From: Brevundimonas mediterranea | GTDB lineage: Bacteria > Pseudomonadota > Alphaproteobacteria > Caulobacterales > Caulobacteraceae | Direction of reading: 5' to 3' | NCBI RefSeq assembly: GCF_011064825.1 | Contig: NZ_CP048751.1 | Location: 2,108,001-2,172,000, forward strand | DNA: 64,000 nucleotides | In this document: piece after piece, positions 52,960 through 61,125 of the stretch | Numbering within the stretch: the stretch's first letter is position 1 | Layout of the letters: each line of letters begins with the position of its first letter | The notes under the pieces: model-generated | What the model saw: the letters and a program-made list of their open reading frames with translations, nothing else | Databases searched by the model: none | Told to the model about the DNA's origin: nothing | Translations under genes and position numbers: made by a program

Positions 52960-53415
52960 ATGACCGAAGCCAACGACTCCCAACGCGAACTCATCGCCTT
53001 CCGCATCGGCCGCCAGGAATTCTGCGTCGACATCATGTCGGTGCGTGAAATCCGCGGCTGGACCCCGGCGACGCCGCTGCCGCGCTCGCCCGGCTATATG
53101 AAGGGCGTCATCAACCTGCGCGGCACCGTCCTGCCGATCATCGACCTGGGCGCGCGCTTCGGTCTGGAGACGTCCGAGCCGACGGCCCGTCACGTCATCA
53201 TGGTCGCCCATATCGGCGGCCGGATGGTGGGGCTGCTGGTGGACGCCGTGTCGGACATCCTGGAGATGAACGAGGCCTCGGTCCAGCCGACGCCCGACGT
53301 CGCCAGCGACCAGGTCAAGACCTTCGTCAAGGGGATATTCTCGATCGACGGGCGCATGATCAGCCTGATCGAACTGGACCACATCCTGCCCCATATCGAG
53401 GCTGAAGCCGCATGA
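52960..53415 (+). CDS. cheW: Chemotaxis coupling protein CheW
   Basis: 151 residues. [40 protein letters not shown] and [12 protein letters not shown] are CheW signatures. It couples receptors to CheA. Starts 3 nt after the cheA stop and its stop overlaps the cheR ATG. Confidence 0.97.
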   Translation: MTEANDSQRELIAFRIGRQEFCVDIMSVREIRGWTPATPLPRSPGYMKGVINLRGTVLPIIDLGARFGLETSEPTARHVIMVAHIGGRMVGLLVDAVSDILEMNEASVQPTPDVASDQVKTFVKGIFSIDGRMISLIELDHILPHIEAEAA

Positions 53416-54272
53416 ATCCCGCCCCAGGACGGGGATCCATCGTCGAGGGCGAATTCGTCTTCACCGCCGAGGATTTCCGTCAGATCGCCGAAATGCTTCA
53501 TGCCCACGCGGGCATCGCCCTGAACGAGGGCAAGGCGGCTCTGGTCTATTCGCGCCTGGCCAAACGGCTGCGGACCCTGGGTTTGTCGAGTTTCCGCGAC
53601 TACTGCGCCCTGGTCGAGGGCGTGGACGGGGTCGACGAGCGGCAGAAGATGACGGCCGCCCTGACGACCAACGTCACCCGCTTCTATCGCGAGCCCCACC
53701 ATTTCGACGACCTGCGCGACCGGGTCCTGCCGAAACTGGTCGAGCGCGCTCGCGCCGGCGGCCGGGTGCGGCTGTGGTCGGCGGCCTGTTCGAACGGGCA
53801 GGAGCCCTATTCGATGGCCCTGACGGTGCTGTCGGTCCTGCCCGAGGCGGCGGACCTGGACGTGCGCATCCTGGCCACCGACATCGACCCCAACATGGTC
53901 GCTCAGGGCCACGACGGGACCTATTCCGAAGAGGCGCTGGAACCGGCGCCGGTCACCCTTTGGCGCAAGTATTTCAACCGCGCCGATCGTGGCGCCTGGA
54001 CCGCCGGGCCGCAGCTGAAACGCCTGGTGTCGTTCAAGGAACTGAACCTGATCGGCGACTGGCCGATGAAGGGCAAGTTCGACGTCATCTTCTGTCGCAA
54101 CGTGGTGATCTATTTCGACGATCCCACCCAGGAGCGGGTGTGGAGCCGCTTCGTCCCCCTGATGAACCCCGGCGCCACCCTCTATATCGGCCATTCCGAA
54201 CGCGTGGCTGGGCCGGCCGCCAGCCTGCTGCAGACCGCGGGCCTGACCACCTACCGCCTGGGAGCCGCATGA
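53412..54272 (+). CDS. cheR: Chemoreceptor methyltransferase CheR
   Basis: 286 residues. N-terminal helical CheR_N domain, then SAM-binding segments [43 protein letters not shown] and [15 protein letters not shown]. Methylates receptor glutamates; the MCP's WEEF tail could tether it. ATG overlaps the cheW stop. Confidence 0.97.
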   Translation: MNPAPGRGSIVEGEFVFTAEDFRQIAEMLHAHAGIALNEGKAALVYSRLAKRLRTLGLSSFRDYCALVEGVDGVDERQKMTAALTTNVTRFYREPHHFDDLRDRVLPKLVERARAGGRVRLWSAACSNGQEPYSMALTVLSVLPEAADLDVRILATDIDPNMVAQGHDGTYSEEALEPAPVTLWRKYFNRADRGAWTAGPQLKRLVSFKELNLIGDWPMKGKFDVIFCRNVVIYFDDPTQERVWSRFVPLMNPGATLYIGHSERVAGPAASLLQTAGLTTYRLGAA

Positions 54273-55312
54273 TGAGCGCCAAGATCAAAGTCCTCGTGGT
54301 GGACGACAGCCTGACGATGCGCGGCCTGATCTCGGCCGCCCTGAAGTCGGATCCCGAAATCGAGGTCGTCGGCACGGCCGCCGATCCGATCGAGGCCCGC
54401 GCCGCCATCAAGGAGCTCAATCCCGACGTCCTGACCCTGGATGTCGAGATGCCCAACATGAACGGGCTGGAGTTCCTCGAGAAGATCATGCGGCTGCGGC
54501 CCATGCCGGTGGTCATGGTCTCGACCCTGACCGCGGCGGGCACGGACGTGACCCTGGCGGCGCTGGAAATCGGCGCGGTGGACGCGGTGGCCAAACCGGC
54601 CGTGGCCAGCGTCGACGCCTTCCACGACCTGATCGAGAAGGTGAAGACGGCGGCGCGTTCGCGCGTCCGCGCCCGCGCCGACATGCCGGCCTCGGCGGCG
54701 GCGCCCAGCGCCTATCGCCCGGCCGCCAGCCATATCCTGGCCATCGGCTCGTCGACCGGCGGGGTCGAAGCCCTTCTGACCGTTCTGAGCGGCTTCCCGG
54801 CCAACTGCCCGGCGACCATCATCACCCAGCACATGCCGGCGACCTTCACCGCCAGCTTCGCCGCCCGTCTGGACCGCGTCTGCGCTCCGACCGTGACCGA
54901 AGCCTATGAAGGCGCGCAACTTAAGGCCGGCCACATCTATCTGGCGCCGGGCGGCGCGGCGCATCTGGAGCTGACGCCCGGCATGACCCCCCGCTGCCAT
55001 CTGGTGCAGAGCGACCCGGTCAATGGCCACCGTCCGTCGGTCGACGTCATGTTCGAGTCGCTTGTCCGCCTGAAGCGGCCGATGACCGGCGTGATCCTGA
55101 CGGGCATGGGCAAGGACGGCGCCAAGGGCCTGAAGGCCATTCGCGACGCCGGCGGCCGCACCCTGGGCCAGGACGAATCGACCTCGGTCGTCTACGGCAT
55201 GCCGAAAGCCGCCTTCGAACTGGGCGCCGTGGAACGGCAGCTGCCGCTCCACCGCCTGTCCCCCGCTATTCTAGAACTGTGCGCCGACTCGGGCGCACGG
55301 TCGATCGCCTGA
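54269..55312 (+). CDS. cheB: Chemotaxis methylesterase CheB
   Basis: 347 residues. Receiver ([12 protein letters not shown], Asp in [15 protein letters not shown]), linker, then methylesterase with catalytic Ser ([11 protein letters not shown]), His ([17 protein letters not shown]) and Asp ([10 protein letters not shown]). Removes methyl groups from receptors and deamidates glutamines. It starts MMSAKIKV at 54269 within the cheR stop (ATGA). Confidence 0.97.
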   Translation: MMSAKIKVLVVDDSLTMRGLISAALKSDPEIEVVGTAADPIEARAAIKELNPDVLTLDVEMPNMNGLEFLEKIMRLRPMPVVMVSTLTAAGTDVTLAALEIGAVDAVAKPAVASVDAFHDLIEKVKTAARSRVRARADMPASAAAPSAYRPAASHILAIGSSTGGVEALLTVLSGFPANCPATIITQHMPATFTASFAARLDRVCAPTVTEAYEGAQLKAGHIYLAPGGAAHLELTPGMTPRCHLVQSDPVNGHRPSVDVMFESLVRLKRPMTGVILTGMGKDGAKGLKAIRDAGGRTLGQDESTSVVYGMPKAAFELGAVERQLPLHRLSPAILELCADSGARSIA

Positions 55313-55329
55313 CCCCCGGGAGCGCCATC

Positions 55330-55719
55330 ATGCCCGCCGCCGCCTCTCTCCACTGCCTGGTCGTCGATGATCAGATGACGATGCGCTCGCTGGTTCGCAC
55401 CAGCCTGCAACAACTGGGCGTGCGCGAGATCCGCGAAGCCGCCGACGGTGAAATCGCCCTGCGCGACATCATTTCCAAGCCCGCGCACCTGATCATCTCC
55501 GACTACAACATGCCGAACCTGGACGGACTGGGCCTGCTGCGCGCCGTGCGCGCCCACCCGCCGACGTCCAAGACCGCCTTCATCATGCTGACCGGCCGCG
55601 CCGACCGCGAACTGGTGCAGCGGGCGGTGCAGTTCGGCGTCAACAACTATCTGGTCAAACCCTTCACGGTGGCCCAACTGAAGGGCAAGCTGGAAGCCGT
55701 CTTCGGTCCGCTGACATGA
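55330..55719 (+). CDS. cheY2: Chemotaxis response regulator CheY-II
   Basis: 129 residues, a bare receiver: [11 protein letters not shown], Asp in [16 protein letters not shown], Thr in [12 protein letters not shown], Lys in YLVKPFT. The start ATG at 55330 lies 17 nt after the cheB stop. Its own stop overlaps the cheD ATG. Position matches Caulobacter cheYII. Confidence 0.93.
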   Translation: MPAAASLHCLVVDDQMTMRSLVRTSLQQLGVREIREAADGEIALRDIISKPAHLIISDYNMPNLDGLGLLRAVRAHPPTSKTAFIMLTGRADRELVQRAVQFGVNNYLVKPFTVAQLKGKLEAVFGPLT

Positions 55720-56261
55720 GTTTCTCGGCCCTCAAGGACAACAAGGAAAAACGACTGCACGTCGGCCAGGGCGAGCATCATATCACGTCCGACCCGGACG
55801 TGGTCCTCAGCACCATTCTGGGCTCCTGCGTGGCCATGTGCCTGCGCGATCCGGTCGCCGGGATCGGCGGGATGAACCACTTCCTGCTGCCCGAGGGATC
55901 CGGCGCGGGAACTGACGCGGGGCGTCGCTACGGCGCCTATGCGATGGAGCTTCTGATCAACGACTTGCTGAAGGCCGGCGGACGCCGCGAGCGGCTGGAG
56001 GCCAAGCTGTTCGGCGGCGGGCGGATGTTCGACAGTCTGCGCGACGTCGGCCGTTCCAACGCCGACTTCGCCGAGAAATTCCTGCGTGACGAAGGCATTC
56101 CCGTGGTGGGCGGCAGCCTGCGCGGGGACGGCGGACGCCGCCTGCACTACTGGCCGGTGACCGGCAAGGCCATGCAGCGCGCCGTCACCGACACCGTCGC
56201 GCCCAAGCCCGTCCCCGTCGTTCGGCCCCCCGTCGATACGGGCGCCCTGGAGCTCTTCTGA
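55716..56261 (+). CDS. cheD: Chemoreceptor glutamine deamidase CheD
   Basis: 181 residues. Catalytic Cys in [15 protein letters not shown], His in [14 protein letters not shown], and later [39 protein letters not shown]. The C-terminal VDTGALELF is cheD-cluster typical. Overlaps cheYII by ATGA and cheU by one base. A second, diverged CheD is at 29811-30395. Confidence 0.95.
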   Translation: MSFSALKDNKEKRLHVGQGEHHITSDPDVVLSTILGSCVAMCLRDPVAGIGGMNHFLLPEGSGAGTDAGRRYGAYAMELLINDLLKAGGRRERLEAKLFGGGRMFDSLRDVGRSNADFAEKFLRDEGIPVVGGSLRGDGGRRLHYWPVTGKAMQRAVTDTVAPKPVPVVRPPVDTGALELF

Positions 56262-56602
56262 TGCACGCCCCTCCCGAACACGCCCACCTCCTGGTCGCCG
56301 TCGCCGACGAGCTGATGCGTGTGCGCGAGGGGATCGATCACGTCGAGGCCCTGGTCAGCCGTCTGGTGCGGCGCGCGCCGGCGGAGGATCGGGCGGAGGC
56401 CCTGACCGAGGCCCAGGCCCTGGACGCCCTGACCCAGAGGCTGGAAGCCCTGTCCGGCGTGTTGAGAATGCTGGGCGACGGCGCGACACCGGCGGAATCC
56501 GTGAGCCGGATCTCCCTGGCCGACATGGCGGTGCGCCTGCGCCCCGCCGCCGGCGTCAAGACGACCGAGGCTGCCGATTCGGGCGACCTCATGCTGTTCT
56601 GA
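56261..56602 (+). CDS. cheU: Small chemotaxis-operon protein, CheU position
   Basis: 113 residues, all alpha, with a Leu-rich heptad pattern (LVAVADELMRVREGIDHVEALVSRLV) that suggests a coiled coil, ending GDLMLF. No enzyme motif. Named from synteny with Caulobacter cheU; the function there is poorly known. Shares one base with the cheD stop. Confidence 0.75.
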   Translation: MHAPPEHAHLLVAVADELMRVREGIDHVEALVSRLVRRAPAEDRAEALTEAQALDALTQRLEALSGVLRMLGDGATPAESVSRISLADMAVRLRPAAGVKTTEAADSGDLMLF

Positions 56603-56606
56603 CGCC

Positions 56607-57200
56607 GTGCACAAGACGCCGGACAAGATCAATCTGGCGCATTCGACGGTTCTGCTCGTCGATGATCAGCCGACCTCGCTCGATCTTCTGAGTTCGATCG
56701 TTCAGGGGTTCGGAGTTCGCGAACAGCTGAAGTGTCCCTCGGCCAAGGATGCGGTCGAACTGGTGCAGCGCCGGTCCGTCGACCTGATCCTGATCGACTG
56801 CGCCATGCCCGAGATGGACGGCTACGATTTCGTCCGCTGGCTCAGGCGAGAGGCGTCCGAGCCGATCCGCTTCACGCCCGTCATCATGATCCTGGGCCAC
56901 GCCGCCCGCGCCCTGGTCGCCAAGGGGCGCGACTGCGGCGCCAGCTTCATCGTCGCCAAACCCCTGACTCCGGCGGTCCTGCTGAAGCGGATCATCTGGC
57001 TGGGCGGCGAAACGCGCCAGTTCGTCGAAGTCGAAAACTACGTCGGACCCGATCGCCGCGTGCGCAACTATGGTCCCCCGCCCGGGGAGGAAGGCCGCCG
57101 CCAGACCGACCTGTCGGGTGAACTGGGCGAGGCCGTCGAGGCCAATATGGATCAGGACGATATCGACATGCTGTTGAAGCCGATGAAGGTGGCCCTGTGA
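56607..57200 (+). CDS. CheY-III / Cle-like receiver with Arg-rich tail
   Basis: 197 residues. Receiver (STVLLVDDQPTSLDLL, Asp in LILIDCAMPEMDGYDF, Lys in VAKPLT) plus a C-terminal extension of ~60 residues with YVGPDRRVRNYGPPPGEEG, the Arg-rich type seen in Cle proteins, which bind c-di-GMP through such segments in Caulobacter. At the cheYIII position of that cluster. GTG start (4 nt after cheU stop). Confidence 0.8.
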   Translation: MHKTPDKINLAHSTVLLVDDQPTSLDLLSSIVQGFGVREQLKCPSAKDAVELVQRRSVDLILIDCAMPEMDGYDFVRWLRREASEPIRFTPVIMILGHAARALVAKGRDCGASFIVAKPLTPAVLLKRIIWLGGETRQFVEVENYVGPDRRVRNYGPPPGEEGRRQTDLSGELGEAVEANMDQDDIDMLLKPMKVAL

Positions 57201-57667
57201 CCGCAGATGCGACCCCGCCCCGTCTCCGAAACGTCCAGACGTCGCTTCAGCGCCAGATGGCGCGCCCAGGCGGCGTGCCCATCGCGGACGCCGTCGCGCG
57301 CGCCGAAGAGGGGCTGGGGGAACAGCGCGGCCGGACCTTGCTGGTGCTTCAGGACAAGGTCGACGCCCTGAACCGCCTGTGCGCCGACCGCCCGGCCGGC
57401 GCCGACGGCGAGGTCTACGCCCTGGCGTCGGCCCTGGTCGACATGTCCGGCTTCATGGAGATCCCGCCCTTCTATGCGGCGGCCTACAGCCTGTGCGACG
57501 CCGCCCACCGGATGGCCGCCGCCGACGCCTGGTCCTGGCCCGAGGTTCAGGTCCACGCCCGCGCCCTGAGCCTGATCCTGGCGAACGACTGCCAGGGCGG
57601 CGAGGCCGTCGATCAGATGCTGGCGGGTCTGCGCGCCGTGGCCGAACAGGCCGTGCACCCCGGTTAA
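57197..57667 (+). CDS. cheE: CheE-position protein
   Basis: 156 residues, helical, no recognised catalytic motif. It reads SLQRQMARPGGVPIADAVARAEE, then VYALASALVDMSGFMEIPPFY and DCQGGEAVDQMLAGLRAV. Last gene of the operon, at the place of Caulobacter cheE; the name is by synteny only. GTG start overlaps the CheY-III stop (4 bp). Confidence 0.7.
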   Translation: MTADATPPRLRNVQTSLQRQMARPGGVPIADAVARAEEGLGEQRGRTLLVLQDKVDALNRLCADRPAGADGEVYALASALVDMSGFMEIPPFYAAAYSLCDAAHRMAAADAWSWPEVQVHARALSLILANDCQGGEAVDQMLAGLRAVAEQAVHPG

Positions 57668-57752
57668 CGCCGCCCTTCCCGAATCCGGAACAGGGGCGAA
57701 ACGAATCAGGACCGAATCGGACACAGGCCTCGATTCGCGATTTGTTCACCGC

Positions 57753-57773
57753 AAGATATTGTATCTTAAGATA
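57753..57773. repeat. AT-rich interlocked palindromes
   Basis: AAGATA-TTG-TATCTT followed directly by the perfect palindrome TATCTTAAGATA (57762-57773). The most AT-rich patch in this gap, between the che operon and tRNA-Arg. Could be the tRNA promoter or a regulator site. Confidence 0.5.
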
Positions 57774-57885
57774 TATTAACCACAACCGGATCGTTGCGGC
57801 AAGGTCCCGGTCCAGGACCGAAATCGCACATCGACCCCCGCCCCATCTTTCCCCCCGCCCGACGAACCGCTAGGTCATCCCGCGT

Positions 57886-57962
57886 GGCCCCGTAGCTCAG
57901 CCGCATAGAGCAAGGCTTTCCTAAAGCCGAGGTCGGAGGTTGGAGTCCTCCCGGGGTCGCCA
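57886..57962 (+). tRNA. tRNA-Arg (anticodon CCT)
   Basis: 77 nt. Acceptor GGCCCCG pairs with CGGGGTC (one G-U). The anticodon stem GGCT/AGCC encloses loop TTCCTAA, giving anticodon CCT, which reads AGG. T-stem GGAGG/CCTCC with an unusual T-loop TTGGAGT (normally TTCGAnT). CCA is encoded. A frequent integration target for islands; the following sequence looks foreign. Confidence 0.92.
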
Positions 57963-58204
57963 TGTTTTTGTTGAGACCACTTAGAACTGGCTCAAAACCA
58001 GCTAAGAGTGGCGCAACATGGGAATGGCTCGCACGCATCTGGGGTCTGAAATGCGCCGCGAGCAGACTTTCGATCGCCGCCACAAAGCGGACCTTCGCTT
58101 TCGCACTCCTTGGACGAAGTTCCCGACCGTGGCGCCCGACACGTCTCTTAGGAAGGCATGGATTAGGTTGTGTTGGACTCTGGAGTCGCCGACGGGACCG
58201 TCCG
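57963..58204. other. tRNA-flanking region without a recognised gene
   Basis: About 240 bp between the tRNA end and the stop of the exonuclease gene. A short frame (58018-58221) is open but has no recognisable protein character. No direct repeat of the tRNA 3' end was found inside the window, so the other island end, if any, is outside. Confidence 0.5.
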
Positions 58205-59635
58205 TTACACCTGCGGCCTAGCGCCCAGTCGCGGGCGCAGCGTATCCACGAACGCCTCGACCCTCGCAATACGAGTATCGAGCCAGACGCCGTAGTCTTT
58301 GAGAAGGGCTTCGGCATCTGCCACGCCAGACGCGACTAGTTCAGCAGCCAGCGTTCGGGCCGCTGGCATCGTCAGCGGTCCGTTCTTGTCAATCAGAAGG
58401 CGTTCAGCAAGATCAGCGTCCGCCGCCCGTCGGTCATTTCCTATAAAAGCAGACCGGTGCTCCATATGGAGAAGCCTGCGGCCAAATGTCCGCAGGCGCA
58501 CATCGGCGAAGCTATCTACAATCTCACGCTGACGAATCTTCGGCGCTCCGTGGAAGTCCGCCATCAGCCGCAGGTCGTCATCGTCCGGAAACCGGTCGTA
58601 GAGCTGCAGTTCTACGTGGGGCGAGAGCGGACTGTTTGCCCAGCGGGCCGCTTGAGCCTCAATGATTCTCGAACTGAGCTCTGGATTAGCCTGGAGCCAC
58701 TCGGCACGTCTTTCGGCCTCATCGACATCGCCCAGCGCCCAGTCCTCCGGAGCATCCCAGCTCATCGCGATCGCCGGGGCGGCGTTGGTTTTCAGACGCC
58801 GCAGGGGCCCCTCGCGCTGAGAGATTAAGGCAGCGAGGTCGTCGGTCTGTAGTTGAACAGCTTCGGCCGGATCTGAGGCCAAGTCCCAACATAGCCGCCC
58901 ATTAGGATTTCCCGCCTCCGGGCCCAAGCAGGCGACGACTCGGTGCGACGCCTCGAACCCGTAAAATTCAGTCAGAATGAATAGCGGCTCAGACGCCACG
59001 AGATCGGCGACGGCCGCCTTATTCGAGGTTCGGATCGCCCGGCTCCAGATTTCGGGGGCCTCAGAAGCTACGCGCCGACACAGCGCAAGCGTCATCTGGG
59101 CGTCGGCCATGGCGTCGTGTGCAGCGTCGACATTCAGACCGTTGGCCGCCGCGACCGCCTCTAGGCGAAAGGTCTTCCGACCGTCGGCGGCGAGGGGCAG
59201 GGTCAAGCAGGCCGAGGCGTCTGCACAGGCGGTCAAGACGATATGCATGGCGTCCGCCCGACCGCAGCCCGGCGTGGAGGTGAGGTAGGCCGGAAAAAGG
59301 TTCTGGAAGAAGGCATGCCGCAGCATCTCCTCGTCGAACCGGATTGAATTGTAGCCGATGAAGATTCCCCGGCCCCATCCCGACAGCCGCCTTCGGATCT
59401 CCCGCACCATGTCGTAGTGGGAGGGGAGGCTGAGGTCCGTAAGCCGCTCGATCGACAGGCGATTGGCCAGCATCGCCTTGGGGTGGGGGACTACATGGGG
59501 CTGAAGCCGACAGCGCAGCTCGAAGCGATCCAGCTCGTTCAGATCACCGTCCGTATGGATCGCCGCAAACTGGACGATTTGATCGAAGCCTTTACTTAGC
59601 CCCGTCGTTTCTGTGTCGTAGAAGACGAAGCCCAA
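58205..59635 (-). CDS. Exonuclease I (SbcB)-like DEDDh nuclease
   Basis: 476 residues. The N-terminal exonuclease domain has ExoI motif I YDTETTGLSKGFDQIVQFAA (Asp7, Glu9), motif II IGYNSIRFDEEML and motif III NVDAAHDAMADAQMTL (His and Asp), identical in layout to E. coli ExoI. The rest matches the ExoI extension (SIRFD..., PHVELQLYDRFPDDDDLRLM). It should degrade single-stranded DNA 3' to 5'. The neighbouring immA ends 9 nt upstream; the pair sits on a tRNA-linked island. Confidence 0.85.
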   Translation of the reverse strand: MGFVFYDTETTGLSKGFDQIVQFAAIHTDGDLNELDRFELRCRLQPHVVPHPKAMLANRLSIERLTDLSLPSHYDMVREIRRRLSGWGRGIFIGYNSIRFDEEMLRHAFFQNLFPAYLTSTPGCGRADAMHIVLTACADASACLTLPLAADGRKTFRLEAVAAANGLNVDAAHDAMADAQMTLALCRRVASEAPEIWSRAIRTSNKAAVADLVASEPLFILTEFYGFEASHRVVACLGPEAGNPNGRLCWDLASDPAEAVQLQTDDLAALISQREGPLRRLKTNAAPAIAMSWDAPEDWALGDVDEAERRAEWLQANPELSSRIIEAQAARWANSPLSPHVELQLYDRFPDDDDLRLMADFHGAPKIRQREIVDSFADVRLRTFGRRLLHMEHRSAFIGNDRRAADADLAERLLIDKNGPLTMPAARTLAAELVASGVADAEALLKDYGVWLDTRIARVEAFVDTLRPRLGARPQV

Positions 59636-59644
59636 GCGAGACCC

Positions 59645-60163
59645 TCAGGACCACAGGCGGTAGCGGACCACCGCCGTGCTTACGCGGAACCGGCGCGCGA
59701 GCGAGTTGACCTTTTCGTCATCCTCGAGGTCCAGGCCCTCGGCGTCGACCAAGGGTTCGAGCAGAAACTGGGGCATGAGGAACTCCGCCGCAAAGGCGTT
59801 GGCTTCAACTTCTCGCCAATCCGTGCCTTCGGAGGCCAGACGGTCACGGTTCAGAACCCGAAATCCCCGATCCAAGTGAACCGTCTCTCGAAGGATATCG
59901 TCGTGAAGCCGGTGGTGGGCGAACTCGTGAGCGAGCGTGAACCGTTGCCGATTGGGGTGGTGAAGCGCGTTGACCCCGATGATCCCCACGCCATCCTTGA
60001 TAAACGCCATGCCCGAGAGATCATCGGCCAAGGGGGCGTGCTGGAGAACGATGCCCGCCGCCCTGATTATCCTCTCGACGGGCACCGGGGCGGAGCGAAC
60101 CTTGGCCGCAGCGAGGAGACGTCCCGCGTTCTGACGCGCCTCGGCGACATCCGGCCGCTTCAT
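59645..60163 (-). CDS. ImmA/IrrE-type metallopeptidase
   Basis: 172 residues. The zinc motif is HEFAHHRLH in TLAHEFAHHRLHDD, with downstream Glu in EVEANAFAAEFLMP, the ImmA/IrrE signature. Family members cleave a partner HTH repressor (ImmR or DdrO) to switch on genes. Its ATG overlaps the stop (TCATGA) of an upstream gene of which only the last ~25 codons survive, cut by IS21. It is followed 9 nt later by the exonuclease gene. Confidence 0.9.
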   Translation of the reverse strand: MKRPDVAEARQNAGRLLAAAKVRSAPVPVERIIRAAGIVLQHAPLADDLSGMAFIKDGVGIIGVNALHHPNRQRFTLAHEFAHHRLHDDILRETVHLDRGFRVLNRDRLASEGTDWREVEANAFAAEFLMPQFLLEPLVDAEGLDLEDDEKVNSLARRFRVSTAVVRYRLWS

Positions 60164-60234
60164 GACCGAGGCCGGGAGATGGCCATCGCCGCGGCGATCA
60201 TGCTTGAGATTTGCGCCTTGGCCGTTGCGCTGAC
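60160..60234 (-). pseudogene. 3' remnant of a gene truncated by IS21
   Basis: A minus-strand frame ends with stop TGA within the immA ATG (ATGA). Reading back from that stop gives ATAKAQISSMIAAAMAISRP, continuous to the IS boundary at ~60235. Coupled to immA, so the lost gene is probably the partner regulator of the peptidase (often an HTH protein), but the surviving stretch is too short to name it. Confidence 0.6.
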
Positions 60235-60397
60235 TGTCAATCGGCGTCTAAAAGGGACCCCCTATCGGCGTGCAATAGGGACCCCCTTTTGAGGTTCGGG
60301 ATGGACGTCACGAGCGCACCGCTTGCGAGGGTTGGGGCGTAGGGAGGGCGTAGCCCGACCGGAGGCTCAACCCTCGCCTGGCGTTCTTCGTGGAGGG

Positions 60398-61125
60398 TTA
60401 GCTGCGGTGTTTGAAGCGCCAGCTGTCGTTGCCGGTCTCGACGATGTCGCAGTGGTGGGTGATGCGGTCGAGCAGGGCCGTGGTCATCTTGGGATCGCCG
60501 AACACGGTCGGCCATTCGCCGAAGGCGAGGTTGGTCGTGACGATCACCGAGGTCCGCTCGTAGAGCTTGCTGATCAGGTGGAACAGCAGCTGGCCGCCCG
60601 AGCGGGCGAACGGCAGGTAGCCAAGCTCGTCGAGGACCACGACGTCGAGGCGGCAGAGGTGAGCAGCCAGCGCACCGGCCTTGCCCAGGCGGGTCTCCTC
60701 CTCGAGGCGGTTCACCAGGTCGACGGTGTTGAAGTACCGGCCACGCGCCCCGGCCCGCACGACGTTGGCGATGATGGCGGTGGCCAGGTGGGTCTTGCCC
60801 GTGCCGGTCCCGCCGACCAGCACGATGTTGCGCCGGTTCGCCAGGAAGGCGCCGCTGTGAAGCGAGCGCACCAGCCCTCGTTGATCGGCGTGTCGTCGAA
60901 CACGAAGGCGTCGAGGTCCTTCACGGCGGGCAGCCTGGCCGCCGCCATCCGGTAACGGATGGAAGCCGCATGCCGGTGGGTCGTCTCGGCGCGCAGCAGG
61001 TCGGCGAGGATCTCCATGGTCGTGCGCTTGCGCTGCAGGCCCGTGGTGACCGCCTCGTCGAAGGCTCCGGCCATGCCCTTGAGGCCCAGGCCGGTCAGGG
61101 CCGCCATCATCTCATGCCGCTGCAT
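60398..61125 (-). pseudogene. istB: IstB helper ATPase, frameshifted
   Basis: Normal IstB start ([20 protein letters not shown]) reads to [11 protein letters not shown], then continues only in another frame ([20 protein letters not shown]) with Walker [10 protein letters not shown] and DELGYLPFA. The span is 728 nt, one short of 243 codons, so one base is missing near 60874-60880. Could be a real inactivating deletion or a base-calling error in GGG. Starts within the istA stop. Confidence 0.85.

Noticed and set aside
51217..53394. 725-codon minus-strand frame across cheA/cheW
   Set aside because: Antisense shadow of conserved che genes; His/Asp/Gly-rich artefact.
57766..57779. TTAA-N6-TTAA near the end of the che operon as a CtrA box
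   Set aside because: CtrA sites need 7 nt between the half-sites; here there are 6, and no gene start fits.
58018..58221. 67-codon ORF after tRNA-Arg
   Set aside because: No ribosome-binding site, no recognisable motif, composition like intergenic DNA.
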